Shown piece by piece: positions 1 through 7,289 of a DNA stretch of 21,949 nucleotides; position 1 is the stretch's first letter; every line of letters begins with the position of its first letter. Location: assembly GCA_937892995.1 (NCBI GenBank), contig CALBJS010000244.1, positions 1 through 21,949 of the forward strand. The letters are read 5' to 3'. The notes under the pieces are model-generated. The model was not told the DNA's origin. It did no database searches and saw only the letters and a list, made by a program, of their open reading frames with translations. This stretch comes from an uncultured Peptococcaceae bacterium (GTDB lineage: Bacteria > Bacillota > Desulfitobacteriia > Desulfitobacteriales > Syntrophobotulaceae). A program made the translations under genes and the position numbers.

Positions 1-50
1 ACCCCCGTATCGGACTTTCACCGACTAGTTTACGCCCATGCTGGGCGCAC
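1..50 (-). mobile_element. Group II intron, 5' end only (probably bacterial class C)
   Basis: Read on the minus strand from position 50 downward, the sequence opens with GTGCGCCC and folds at once into a small hairpin (arms 33-38 and 42-47), followed by the GGTGAAAGTCC block. This arrangement (GUGYG 5' end, CAUGGGYG, GGUGARAGUCC) is the conserved start of domain I of bacterial group II introns, very close to the class C intron of Oceanobacillus iheyensis as I remember it. The rest of the intron, including any reverse transcriptase gene, lies beyond the left edge. It starts 6 bases after a perfect 14-bp terminator-like hairpin (57-89), the usual target of class C introns. The class is inferred; the group II identity rests on 50 bases but is quite specific. 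Confidence 0.8.
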
Positions 51-56
51 AATAAT

Positions 57-89
57 ATTTGTGCCTACCCAAAACGGGTAGGCACAAAT
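57..89 (-). terminator. Terminator-like hairpin behind uraA, target of the intron
   Basis: Perfect 14-bp inverted repeat (57-70 with 76-89) with a 5-base loop, GC-rich in its central part. On the minus strand it lies 98 bases past the uraA stop codon and is followed by ATTATT, then by the intron 5' end. The T-tract is poor, which may mean that the intron insertion displaced the original run of T downstream. Confidence 0.65.
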
Positions 90-159
90 ACTGCTCTTAC
101 TAGTTTATTTATTTCCATTTGTTATTAAAAACCAAATGATCTCTATTTTTGTCCTTCTT

Positions 160-184
160 ATTCTCTGGGAAATTTCCGGAGAAT
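160..184. other. Hairpin next to the uraA stop codon
   Basis: The 25 bases can fold into a nearly continuous stem (ATTCTC arm at 160-165, GAGAAT arm at 179-184) with two G-T pairs and an A/T-rich tip. It starts two bases beyond the uraA stop on the minus strand, but no T-run follows in that direction, so it is not a standard terminator. It could protect the mRNA 3' end or be chance. Confidence 0.3.
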
Positions 185-186
185 TT

Positions 187-1389
187 TTAGTCTTCTTTAG
201 TCTCAGGTAAAATAAGGTTCAGGCCAATGCCTGCTAGCGTTGCCCAAGCGACACCGTGGCTGCTGACGCCGATACCTACTGCGAAGATGACGGAGGCAAT
301 AATTAGATTTTTAGATTTGGAGAAATCCACCTTAGCTTCGATAAGGTTACGAAGACCCGCAGCTCCGATCATACCGAAGAGCAGGATGGATACTCCACCC
401 ATGACTGCGGTCGGAATAGACATAATTATTGCTTGTAAGGGATTGACGCAGCTAAGAAGGATAGCTATGAAAGCTGCTACCCAGAGGTTAAAGGTACTGT
501 AAACACGGGTTACGGCAAGCACTCCAATGTTTTCGCCATAAGTGGTCAGGGGAGGACCACCAAGAAAGCTGCCGACTCCGGTAGCTACACCGTTTCCGAG
601 AAGGACCCTGTGAAATCCGGGTTTGGTAATAGGATCGGAGTGGGTTATATTACCAAGAACGATCATATGTCCGAGATCTTCGATAATGGTGACGAATGCT
701 AAAGGAGCGAACATCATGATTGCAGCTGGATCTAGAGCTGGAATTCGTTCCGGACCAAAACTTACAGGGAAAGCGAAGAAGTTCTGTGTAGCATCCACGA
801 TAGGCTGATAGACTACTATCCCCATTGCAAAAGCTACTCCATAGCCTAGGATAATGGCCATAAGGATGGGGATTATTTTAAAGAAGCCTTTGGCGAAGAT
901 GGAGAAGAAGATGGCCACTGCCAAAGTAAAGATGGCAATGCTCCAATTTTGAGAGGCCATATCGGCAGCGACCGGAGTAAGACTTAGACCGATGATAGCG
1001 ACTACTGGGCCAGCTACAATTGGAGGAACAAGCCTTTGAATCCAAGCCGTACCGAAGGCAGACATAAGAAGAAATACCAGGATATAAATAACACCGATAG
1101 TTAAAGCTCCGCCCATGGCAGCAGCGACATTGTTCTGATCTTTAATAAAATAAGTGAGAGCACCAATGTAAGCAAAGGAGGAACCAAGATAGGCCGGTAT
1201 TTTACTATCGGTAAGGAGTAAGAAAATAAGCGTGCCGATACCTGAAGCCAAGAGTGCAACGGCAGGACTTAGTCCGGTAAGGAAAGGTACTAAAACCGTG
1301 GCTCCAAACATTGCAAAGACGTGTTGTAGTCCTAGAGGGATGGTTTTACCTAGTGATAATCTTTCGTGAATTTGGACTTCATTTGCCAT
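187..1389 (-). CDS. uraA: Uracil permease (NCS2 family uracil:proton symporter)
   Basis: A 400-residue polytopic membrane protein of the nucleobase:cation symporter-2 family, about 14 hydrophobic segments from residue 15 on, close in length to E. coli UraA (429). It imports uracil with protons across the cytoplasmic membrane for pyrimidine salvage. Family residues that bind uracil and the proton are present: E237 and H241 in the IIEDLGH motif and E286 in TYGENIGV, matching E241, H245 and E290 of E. coli UraA. The ATG at 1389 follows a strong AGGAGGTT ribosome binding site (1393-1400). Uracil rather than xanthine specificity is supported by these residues and by the PyrR-type attenuator in its leader. 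The gene stands alone on the minus strand, divergent from priA, and is followed by a terminator hairpin and a group II intron. Confidence 0.93.
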   Translation of the reverse strand: MANEVQIHERLSLGKTIPLGLQHVFAMFGATVLVPFLTGLSPAVALLASGIGTLIFLLLTDSKIPAYLGSSFAYIGALTYFIKDQNNVAAAMGGALTIGVIYILVFLLMSAFGTAWIQRLVPPIVAGPVVAIIGLSLTPVAADMASQNWSIAIFTLAVAIFFSIFAKGFFKIIPILMAIILGYGVAFAMGIVVYQPIVDATQNFFAFPVSFGPERIPALDPAAIMMFAPLAFVTIIEDLGHMIVLGNITHSDPITKPGFHRVLLGNGVATGVGSFLGGPPLTTYGENIGVLAVTRVYSTFNLWVAAFIAILLSCVNPLQAIIMSIPTAVMGGVSILLFGMIGAAGLRNLIEAKVDFSKSKNLIIASVIFAVGIGVSSHGVAWATLAGIGLNLILPETKED

Positions 1390-1410
1390 AATAACCTCCT
1401 TAATAATATA

Positions 1411-1497
1411 AAACCTCTTTCGTCCGTGAGGAGGAAGAGGTTTACTTGCCTAGAAGTAACTACATGATTATCCTTTCCAGTCTCACGGGACTAGTTT
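1411..1497 (-). promoter_or_regulatory. PyrR-dependent transcription attenuator of uraA
   Basis: On the minus strand a PyrR binding loop of the usual form (AGTCCCGTGAGACTGG then AAGG, within 1473-1495) precedes a hairpin with 9-bp arms (AAACCTCTT at 1435-1443 and AAGAGGTTT at 1411-1419) followed by TTTTATATTATT. The terminator loop contains CTCACGGAC, which is complementary, apart from one bulged C, to GTCCCGTGAG of the binding loop. The two structures therefore exclude each other: free leader can form the antiterminator, whereas PyrR bound to UMP would hold the 5' loop and let the terminator form. The mechanism is established for Firmicutes pyr genes; its action here is inferred from sequence. 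Confidence 0.85.
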
Positions 1498-1522
1498 AAA
1501 GGTATTTAATAATTCTTCAACA

Positions 1523-1551
1523 AGAATACCACTTGAAATTAATTTTCGCAA
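1523..1551 (-). promoter_or_regulatory. Probable sigma-A promoter of uraA
   Basis: On the minus strand TTGCGA (1551-1546) and TATTCT (1528-1523) are separated by 17 bases. Transcription would begin near 1516, about 20 bases before the PyrR binding loop, giving a leader of roughly 127 bases, which suits an attenuator-controlled gene. Confidence 0.55.
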
Positions 1552-1610
1552 TATATTTTTAAGGAAATAGTGATTTATTTAGTCCGTTTAATATCGATTC
1601 CAGAAAAATT

Positions 1611-1619
1611 TGCTATAAT
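1611..1619 (+). promoter_or_regulatory. Probable extended -10 promoter of priA
   Basis: TGCTATAAT is a perfect extended -10 element (TGnTATAAT). No good -35 hexamer lies 17 bases upstream, which is tolerated in extended -10 promoters. It lies about 120 bases before the priA start. Confidence 0.5.
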
Positions 1620-1741
1620 TCTAGGTGAGATAATTTTTCTGAAATTATTTTAGGATGATTTCTAATTCTCTATTAAGCTAGAAAACGTTTTAATACAGCA
1701 AGAGTTTGTTACAAAATATCTTAAGGAGGCGTCTATAGATT

Positions 1742-4096
1742 TTGCAAAAATATGCTGAAGTGTTAGTAGATGTGGCTAACAGGCGTCTCGACCAAAGTTA
1801 TCATTATCTGGTACCGGGGAAATTTCAGATCAAAGCGGGAATGACCGTAGTCGTTCCTCTTAAGAATCGGCAAGTTCAGGGATTAGTAGTGAGGGTAAGT
1901 GAAGAACCACCTGAAGTGGGAGAAGAAGTAAAATTACGGTCCATCGAAGCTGTTTTGGAAGAAGAATGTCTAATTCCCTCCGAATTGGTCGAACTTGCCT
2001 CTTGGCTAGCGGAAACGACCATTTGTCCTGTTGCTCAAGTCTTACAAACAATATGGCCATTTTTAAAAGGGAAACCCGAACAATGGATTATCCCTATGGT
2101 AGGAATGGAAGACGAAGATGTTAAAGTGCTAGAACTACTAGATCCGGATGCTTTTTATGTTCTTAAAGTTTTGAAGAGGGCACGACGAGGAGGCTTACCT
2201 GAAGGGACCCTTCTAAAGAGGGCTAAAGTAAAGCAAAATCTTCTTGAAGATATGCTTAAGCAAGGTTGGATAAAAAAAGAACAAAAATTCTCCAGACCAG
2301 CTTCTTTCAAGAATATTGCTAATAAGAAGCCAAAATCGGCACTTATCAACAATACAATCCCTATGCATATTCGCAATGGCTCTCAATCGGGATTATCTAT
2401 TTCTCCAAAGCAGCAAGGGATTAGACCTACTACTTCTGTTTGCATAGAAAACAGTATTAAACTTAGTACCAACCAGATGAAGGCTTTTCAGGAGATATGG
2501 CAATCCTATCAGAGAAGAGATGGTGGGACAGTTCTTCTCTATGGGGTTACAGGGAGTGGAAAGACCGAAGTTTACAGGGAAATGATTTCTAAGGTACTCC
2601 AAGAGGGTGGCGATGTAATTATCTTGGTACCGGAGATTTCGCTCGCCTCACAAATCTCTACAATCTTCCTTGAACAGTTCGGCGATTTAGTTGGTATCAT
2701 CCATTCGGGAATTAGTCCCAGTAAGAAATTGGCTCTCTGGGAGGAAATATTAAAAGGTGAAAAGAGAATAATAATCGGTGCTCGTTCAGCGGTGTTTGCA
2801 CCTTTGCCGAAATTAAGGCTGATCATCCTTGATGAAGAACACGATAATGCTTATAAACAAGATGAAAATCCCAAGTATCATGCAAGAGATGTAGCCCGTA
2901 AAAGGATGATGCAGAGAAAAGGTCTCGTTATCTTAGGAAGTGCTACCCCTTCACTTGAGGCTTACGCTGCTGCCCAAAGAAGTAAGGTAAGCCTTGTTGA
3001 CCTTAAGGAGAGATTCAATAAAAGGGATTTACCTTCGGTAGAAATAGTAGATATGAAGCAAGAATTAGCTAGCGGAAATAAAAGCATGTTTTCTTGTGCT
3101 CTAAGGAATAAGCTGCGAGAGAGGATCGAGAAGGGAGAACAGAGCATCTTATTTTTGAACCGCAGGGGATATTCTACTTTTGTATTTTGTAGGGAATGTG
3201 GCTATGTTGCTCGTTGCCCCCATTGTGATATCTCCCTTACTTTTCATAGTCAAAGCCAAGAGCTTTGTTGCCATTATTGCGATTATAAACAAAAAGTACT
3301 CCATCGTTGTCCGGACTGTGGCAGTAGATTTATCCGTTTTTTTGGGCAAGGTACCCAGAAAGTACAGGAAGAAGTCTCAGCACTTTTTCCGAGTATCGAA
3401 GTTTTAAGACTCGATACCGATACAACGTCCGGCTCAGGTAAGCACAGAAAGATACTTCAAAGATTCCGTAATGGGGAGGTTCCTATTCTAGTGGGAACAC
3501 AAATGTTAGCCAAAGGCTTGGATTTTCCTAATGTAACCTTGGTAGGGGTGATCTCTGCGGATCAGCTTTTGAATATGCCGGACTTTCGTTCCCGGGAAAG
3601 AGCTTTTCAACTTTTAACTCAGGTGGCTGGGAGGGCCGGACGTGGTGAAAAACATGGCGATGTGATTATCCAGACCTATTCTCCTGAAGATAGAGCTATA
3701 GTTAGGGCTGCTAAACAAGATTATCCTGCATTTTTTTGGGAAGAGATCTCTTACCGGAAGCAACTTAGCTATCCTCCGTTCTCCCATATTATTAGAGTTT
3801 TGCTTTTTCATGAGAGAGAAGAGAGGGTTATCAGGGCGGCACATGATTTGGCAGATAATATAAGATCATGTTTAGGTTCAAGTTCAGGTGAAGAAGAATA
3901 TTATCAGCTACTTGGCCCTGCTCCAGCGGTATTAACTAGGCTTAAAAACCAATTCCGTTGGCAAGTTTCTGTAAAGGGAAAGAAACCTGAAATTTTAAGG
4001 AAGATAGTTCATATCGGTGTAAAGGCCTTCTATAATGGATCTTCTTGTTCAGGAATTAATCTAAGTATCGAAATGAATCCTTTATCCACCCAGTAA
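1742..4096 (+). CDS. priA: Primosomal protein N', replication restart helicase PriA
   Basis: 784 residues, within the family range. PriA is a 3'-5' superfamily 2 DNA helicase that binds stalled or collapsed forks and reloads the replisome. In order: an N-terminal 3'-end DNA-binding domain (about 1-110), a winged-helix-like linker region, the DEAD-like helicase lobe with Walker A GVTGSGKT (268-275) and Walker B DEEH (364-367), a cysteine-rich zinc insert (CxxC pairs between about 483 and 524), and the second helicase lobe with GTQMLAKGLDFPNV and QVAGRAGR. Residues about 195-245 form a Ser/Asn-rich linker with little visible conservation. It starts with TTG behind AAGGAGG (1723-1729), at a slightly long 12-base distance. 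In related genomes priA commonly sits beside def and fmt, as here. Confidence 0.97.
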   Translation: MQKYAEVLVDVANRRLDQSYHYLVPGKFQIKAGMTVVVPLKNRQVQGLVVRVSEEPPEVGEEVKLRSIEAVLEEECLIPSELVELASWLAETTICPVAQVLQTIWPFLKGKPEQWIIPMVGMEDEDVKVLELLDPDAFYVLKVLKRARRGGLPEGTLLKRAKVKQNLLEDMLKQGWIKKEQKFSRPASFKNIANKKPKSALINNTIPMHIRNGSQSGLSISPKQQGIRPTTSVCIENSIKLSTNQMKAFQEIWQSYQRRDGGTVLLYGVTGSGKTEVYREMISKVLQEGGDVIILVPEISLASQISTIFLEQFGDLVGIIHSGISPSKKLALWEEILKGEKRIIIGARSAVFAPLPKLRLIILDEEHDNAYKQDENPKYHARDVARKRMMQRKGLVILGSATPSLEAYAAAQRSKVSLVDLKERFNKRDLPSVEIVDMKQELASGNKSMFSCALRNKLRERIEKGEQSILFLNRRGYSTFVFCRECGYVARCPHCDISLTFHSQSQELCCHYCDYKQKVLHRCPDCGSRFIRFFGQGTQKVQEEVSALFPSIEVLRLDTDTTSGSGKHRKILQRFRNGEVPILVGTQMLAKGLDFPNVTLVGVISADQLLNMPDFRSRERAFQLLTQVAGRAGRGEKHGDVIIQTYSPEDRAIVRAAKQDYPAFFWEEISYRKQLSYPPFSHIIRVLLFHEREERVIRAAHDLADNIRSCLGSSSGEEEYYQLLGPAPAVLTRLKNQFRWQVSVKGKKPEILRKIVHIGVKAFYNGSSCSGINLSIEMNPLSTQ

Positions 4097-4284
4097 GTTT
4101 TTTTGGGGGGAGACAAGACTAAGGCCACTTCCTAGAGGCGGTCTAATTATAGATGGTGGGAATGAAATTGCGTAAAAAGTTTGAAAAAGGTATAATAAAT
4201 AAGTTAAAAAGCTATTACATTGGTAGTCTATTTAAGAAGAAGGTAAGGGCTAATGTGCTTAAGGGAAAGGAAGGAGCGGATGTT

Positions 4285-4740
4285 ATGGCCGTTTATCAAA
4301 TAGTACGTATTGGAGAGAGTGTACTAAAAGAAAAAGCCCAGGAAGTCGGAAAAATAACTCCGAATATTCATAAGTTGCTAGATAACATGGTGGAGACTAT
4401 GTACGATGCAAATGGGGTGGGATTAGCAGCTCCCCAGATCGGGGTTCCTAAAAGAGTTGTGGTCATCGATACTGGGGATGGTTTATTCGAGCTTATCAAT
4501 CCTGTAATAACAGAAAAGACCGGTGAAGAGCTAGACCAAGAAGGATGTTTAAGCATCCCCAATTTGGTTGGGGATGTAAGAAGAGCGAAGAAAATAGTTG
4601 CACAGGCTTTGAATCGCAACGGCGAGCTTCTAGAATATGAGGCAGAAGGGTTGTTGGCCAGGGCGTTCCAACACGAGATTGATCATCTGAATGGTATTCT
4701 TTTTGTCGATGTTGCCGAGAATGTTTATGATAAAAAGTAA
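4285..4740 (+). CDS. def: Peptide deformylase
   Basis: 151 residues, the usual length. It removes the formyl group from the N-terminal methionine of new proteins in the cytoplasm. All three family motifs are present: GVGLAAPQIG (motif 1), EGCLS with metal ligand C88 (motif 2) and HEIDH with metal ligands H130 and H134 and catalytic E131 (motif 3). I start at the ATG at 4285 because it has AAGGAG eight bases upstream and gives the standard N-terminus MAVYQIVRIG; the frame stays open to an ATG at 4153 but that Lys-rich extension lacks a convincing ribosome binding site. It is followed by fmt, whose product adds the formyl group that Def removes. Confidence 0.96.
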   Translation: MAVYQIVRIGESVLKEKAQEVGKITPNIHKLLDNMVETMYDANGVGLAAPQIGVPKRVVVIDTGDGLFELINPVITEKTGEELDQEGCLSIPNLVGDVRRAKKIVAQALNRNGELLEYEAEGLLARAFQHEIDHLNGILFVDVAENVYDKK

Positions 4741-4792
4741 ACTATTTCATAATTGAGACAGGATTTTTTTCTAAATTAATCGAACTAGCTTT

Positions 4793-4825
4793 AAGAATAA
4801 TTGTAAAGGGAAAATAATTATTCTT
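4793..4825 (+). terminator. Weak terminator-like hairpin after def
   Basis: A perfect 10-bp inverted repeat (AAGAATAATT at 4793-4802 and AATTATTCTT at 4816-4825) with a 13-base loop, ending in a few T. The stem is almost entirely A/T, so it would be a weak terminator; the 190-base def-fmt gap makes some transcriptional break plausible. Confidence 0.3.
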
Positions 4826-4862
4826 TTAAAAGGGATTTCGAATTCTTATTGTAGTAATTTTT

Positions 4863-4902
4863 TTGTTGGTGATATCTTGCCATAAAGATAATATTATGGC
4901 AA
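4863..4902 (+). promoter_or_regulatory. Possible fmt promoter with an overlapping inverted repeat
   Basis: TTGTTG (4863-4868) and GATAAT (4887-4892) are spaced by 18 bases. A perfect 8-bp inverted repeat, TTGCCATA (4877-4884) and TATGGCAA (4895-4902), spans the -10 element and the expected start point. It could be an operator, or a hairpin at the mRNA 5' end. Both calls are by eye. Confidence 0.3.
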
Positions 4903-4930
4903 TAATACGATATTGTTTGGAGGCGAGAGG

Positions 4931-5875
4931 ATGAGGCTTGTATTTATGGGCACTCCTAGTTTTGCATTACCTTCTTTGCGGGCCATTTATGGAGCTGGGC
5001 ACAGCATAGTTGGAGTTTTCACTCAGCCTGATAGGCCTGCAGGTAGGGGCAAGAGAGTTACGGCCAGCCCTATTAAGATTTTAGCAGAGAGTCTAAATCT
5101 CCCCGTATTTCAGCCTGTTAAGATAAAAACAGTCGAAACGGTGGATTTGCTTAAGAAACTTAAACCAGAGTGTATCGTCGTTGTTGCCTATGGCCAGATT
5201 CTCTCTAAGGAGATTCTGGAATTGCCGTATTATGGGTGTGTCAATCTTCATGCTTCCTTGCTTCCGGCCTACCGTGGTGCTGCTCCTATCCATTGGGCAG
5301 TTCTTAATGGAGAATCAAAGACCGGAGTTACGACAATGCTCATGGATGAGGGACTTGATACGGGCGACATGCTAATGACAAGAGAATACGGCATATCTTC
5401 TTCAGCCAATACGGGAGAAGTCCATGATGCTCTGGCGAAAATGGGTGCGGAAGTTCTGCTTGAAACAATCACAGGATTAGAAAAAGGAACAGTTAGGTCT
5501 ACTCCTCAACCGTTTGAATTTACATATGCACCTCTTCTAAAAAGGGAACATGAAAAAATAGACTGGTCTTGGAGTGCTTCTATTATCCATAACAGAATTA
5601 GAGGGCTTAATCCTTGGCCGGGTGCTTTCAGTAATTTTCGTGGAGAACGAGTTAAAATCTGGCAGAGCAAGCTGTCCGTCAGGGATAGTGACCAAGACAG
5701 GGCCCAGGAATCATTGCCGGGTGAAATCGTTTCTCTAACCGAGCAAGGTTTTAAAGTGCAAACAGGAGAAGGTTTCTTGGAAATAACCGAACTTCAGCCT
5801 GCCGGAAAAAAGAAAATGTCCGCCTTTGATTTTTTTAACGGTCGCCGTATTAAGATTGGGGAGATTTTTGAATAA
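4931..5875 (+). CDS. fmt: Methionyl-tRNA formyltransferase
   Basis: 314 residues, the standard length. It formylates Met on initiator tRNA using 10-formyltetrahydrofolate, in the cytoplasm. The N-terminal Rossmann-type formyltransferase domain begins MRLVFMGTPSFA and carries the catalytic set N105, H107 (in VNLHASLLPAYRGAAP) and D143 (in GLDTGDM), equivalent to N106, H108 and D144 of E. coli. The C-terminal beta-barrel domain (about 208-314) contributes to tRNA binding. The ATG at 4931 lies seven bases behind GGAGG; an in-frame TTG at 4913 is too early relative to that site. It pairs functionally with def upstream. Confidence 0.96.
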   Translation: MRLVFMGTPSFALPSLRAIYGAGHSIVGVFTQPDRPAGRGKRVTASPIKILAESLNLPVFQPVKIKTVETVDLLKKLKPECIVVVAYGQILSKEILELPYYGCVNLHASLLPAYRGAAPIHWAVLNGESKTGVTTMLMDEGLDTGDMLMTREYGISSSANTGEVHDALAKMGAEVLLETITGLEKGTVRSTPQPFEFTYAPLLKREHEKIDWSWSASIIHNRIRGLNPWPGAFSNFRGERVKIWQSKLSVRDSDQDRAQESLPGEIVSLTEQGFKVQTGEGFLEITELQPAGKKKMSAFDFFNGRRIKIGEIFE

Positions 5876-5963
5876 ATCATGAGGATTTTAGCGATGCAAT
5901 GAGTATGAATCTATTTAAAAAACAGTTAATTTATTAAACAGAGAGGGTTAAGGAGGGGTAAAA

Positions 5964-6401
5964 ATGGAGGATATGCTTCAAACAATATTAGAAAAAATAA
6001 CTAATATGGAATCTACCATGGATTCGAGAATGAACGTTATGCAAAAAGACATCAGTGTTATACAAAAAGATATCAAAACTATACAATCAGATGATATTGT
6101 TATGCAGAATAATATGAGTGTTATGCAAAAAGACATCAAAACTATACAATCAGATAATGTTGTTATGCGAAATAATATGGGCGTTATGCAAAAAGACATC
6201 AAAACTATACAATCAGATAATGTTGTTATGCGAAATAATATGAATGTTATGCAAAAAGACATCAAAACTATACAATCAAATAATATTGTTATGCAAGAGG
6301 ATATTAAAGAAATTAAAGTAAATGCTGAAGATACAAATAATATGATTAATCATATTTTTAATGATATATATCGATTGGGTAAGCAGATTGAACACAGATG
6401 A
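5964..6401 (+). CDS. Hypothetical coiled-coil protein made of 21-residue repeats
   Basis: 145 residues with no signal peptide or membrane segment; I recognise no named family. A short N-terminal part (about 1-29) is followed by four nearly identical 21-residue units (about 30-113, of the type MQKDIKTIQSDNVVM) and a 32-residue tail. Each unit is exactly three heptads, with Met, Met, Ile, Ile, Asn, Met at the a and d positions, so a long parallel coiled coil is likely. Codon and third-base identity between units is very high, pointing to recent duplication. The ATG follows a strong AAGGAGG (5950-5956), so it is probably translated. It sits between fmt and the zinc peptidase, both housekeeping genes, with its own 88-base and 186-base gaps. 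The function is unknown; scaffold or phage-derived coil are possibilities only. Confidence 0.75.
   Translation: MEDMLQTILEKITNMESTMDSRMNVMQKDISVIQKDIKTIQSDDIVMQNNMSVMQKDIKTIQSDNVVMRNNMGVMQKDIKTIQSDNVVMRNNMNVMQKDIKTIQSNNIVMQEDIKEIKVNAEDTNNMINHIFNDIYRLGKQIEHR
6051..6302 (+). repeat. Four tandem 63-bp in-frame repeats
   Basis: Units begin at 6051, 6114, 6177 and 6240, each 63 bases. The second, third and fourth are nearly identical at DNA level, the first is slightly diverged, and a partial copy precedes it near 6030. The period is a multiple of three, so gain or loss of a unit would change protein length without shifting frame. Confidence 0.9.
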
Positions 6402-6587
6402 AATGGAAAATCCGTGCTTTTAAGAATAGAAGAGGTCCTTTAAGCGAAATCTAAGGTTACCAAGATAAACTTAAATTAGGCTTCCTTACTGGAATTAGCA
6501 TCGAAAGAGAAGAGAACAAATAGTTTTCGTGTAATAATTAAGATAGATAGTTTTTTAAAGTCTTTAGATGTAAAAAGGAGGAAAATT

Positions 6588-7289
6588 ATGATTTTCGATC
6601 CATTCTTGCTCCATCCCTCAACCATATTATTGATACCTGCCATTATTCTTACTATTTATGCCCAGTCGAAGGTAAGTGGTGCTTACCGTCGCTACTCCCG
6701 AGTTCGAAGCAGCTCAGGAAGAACGGGTGCCGATGTTGCCCGAATGATTCTTAATGATAATGGTCTCTATGATGTCAAAGTGGAGCAAGTCGCAGGTGAT
6801 CTGACAGATCATTATGACCCCAGGGCTCAAGCAGTAAGACTCAGTAGCGGGATATACAGCAGTACATCAATAGCAGCTATTGCTGTTGCAGCCCATGAGA
6901 CAGGTCATGCTGTGCAACATGCTGATGGCTATACACCATTAAAAATTAGGTCGGCTTTTGTACCTGTCGCTTCCTTTGGTAGCCAGATCGGGCCATTCCT
7001 TATACTTTTGGGCATTTTCCTGGAATCGATGCCTTTTCTATTGACTTTAGGAATATATGCCTTTGCCTTTGCAGTTCTTTTTCAGATAGTAACTTTACCT
7101 GTCGAATATAATGCTAGTAACAAAGCTTTAGCATTTTTGGAGGGGAATGGTGTTATCTCTGGTGGGGAAGAGATGGTTGGAGCCAAAAGGATGCTGAATG
7201 CGGCTGCTTTAACTTATGTTGCGGCTGCCTTGACAGCAATCTTAACTTTATTAAGATTTGTATGGATTGCTCAAGGACGGGATGATTAG
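6588..7289 (+). CDS. Membrane zinc metallopeptidase, YugP family (PF04298 type)
   Basis: 233 residues, the usual length for this family of membrane-bound neutral zinc peptidases. A hydrophobic N-terminal segment (about 8-25) is followed by the soluble HETGH motif with zinc ligands H103 and H107 and catalytic E104, then three further hydrophobic segments (about 120-180 and 205-228). The VEYNASNKAL stretch after the third segment is typical and probably supplies a third ligand. It starts at an ATG close behind AAGGAGG. Substrates are unknown; members are commonly found beside fmt and rsmB in Clostridia, as here. Its last eight bases overlap the start of rsmB, so the two are translated from one message. 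Confidence 0.88.
   Translation: MIFDPFLLHPSTILLIPAIILTIYAQSKVSGAYRRYSRVRSSSGRTGADVARMILNDNGLYDVKVEQVAGDLTDHYDPRAQAVRLSSGIYSSTSIAAIAVAAHETGHAVQHADGYTPLKIRSAFVPVASFGSQIGPFLILLGIFLESMPFLLTLGIYAFAFAVLFQIVTLPVEYNASNKALAFLEGNGVISGGEEMVGAKRMLNAAALTYVAAALTAILTLLRFVWIAQGRDD

Noticed and set aside
1..50. A second PyrR binding site, because the minus strand shares TAAACTAGTC with the uraA leader and has GGTGAAAGTCC
   Set aside because: The full 50 bases fit a group II intron 5' end far better, lack the PyrR loop consensus and have no terminator partner; the shared ten bases look accidental.
227..502. Plus-strand open frame inside uraA
   Set aside because: It lies opposite a well-supported permease gene, has no ribosome binding site and no recognisable domain.
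4153..4284. A 44-residue N-terminal extension of peptide deformylase starting at 4153
   Set aside because: No good ribosome binding site there, whereas the ATG at 4285 has AAGGAG at eight bases and gives the normal family length.
5978..6265. Antisense open frame of 95 codons over the 63-bp repeats
   Set aside because: It is a by-product of the repeat (repeated LMSFCITFILF-like peptide), with no ribosome binding site.
6051..6302. CRISPR-like array from regularly spaced repeats
   Set aside because: The units are directly adjacent without unique spacers and encode an in-frame coiled coil.
6402..6587. A small gene or gene remnant in the gap before the zinc peptidase
   Set aside because: Only very short frames are open and none shows a ribosome binding site or similarity that I can recognise.
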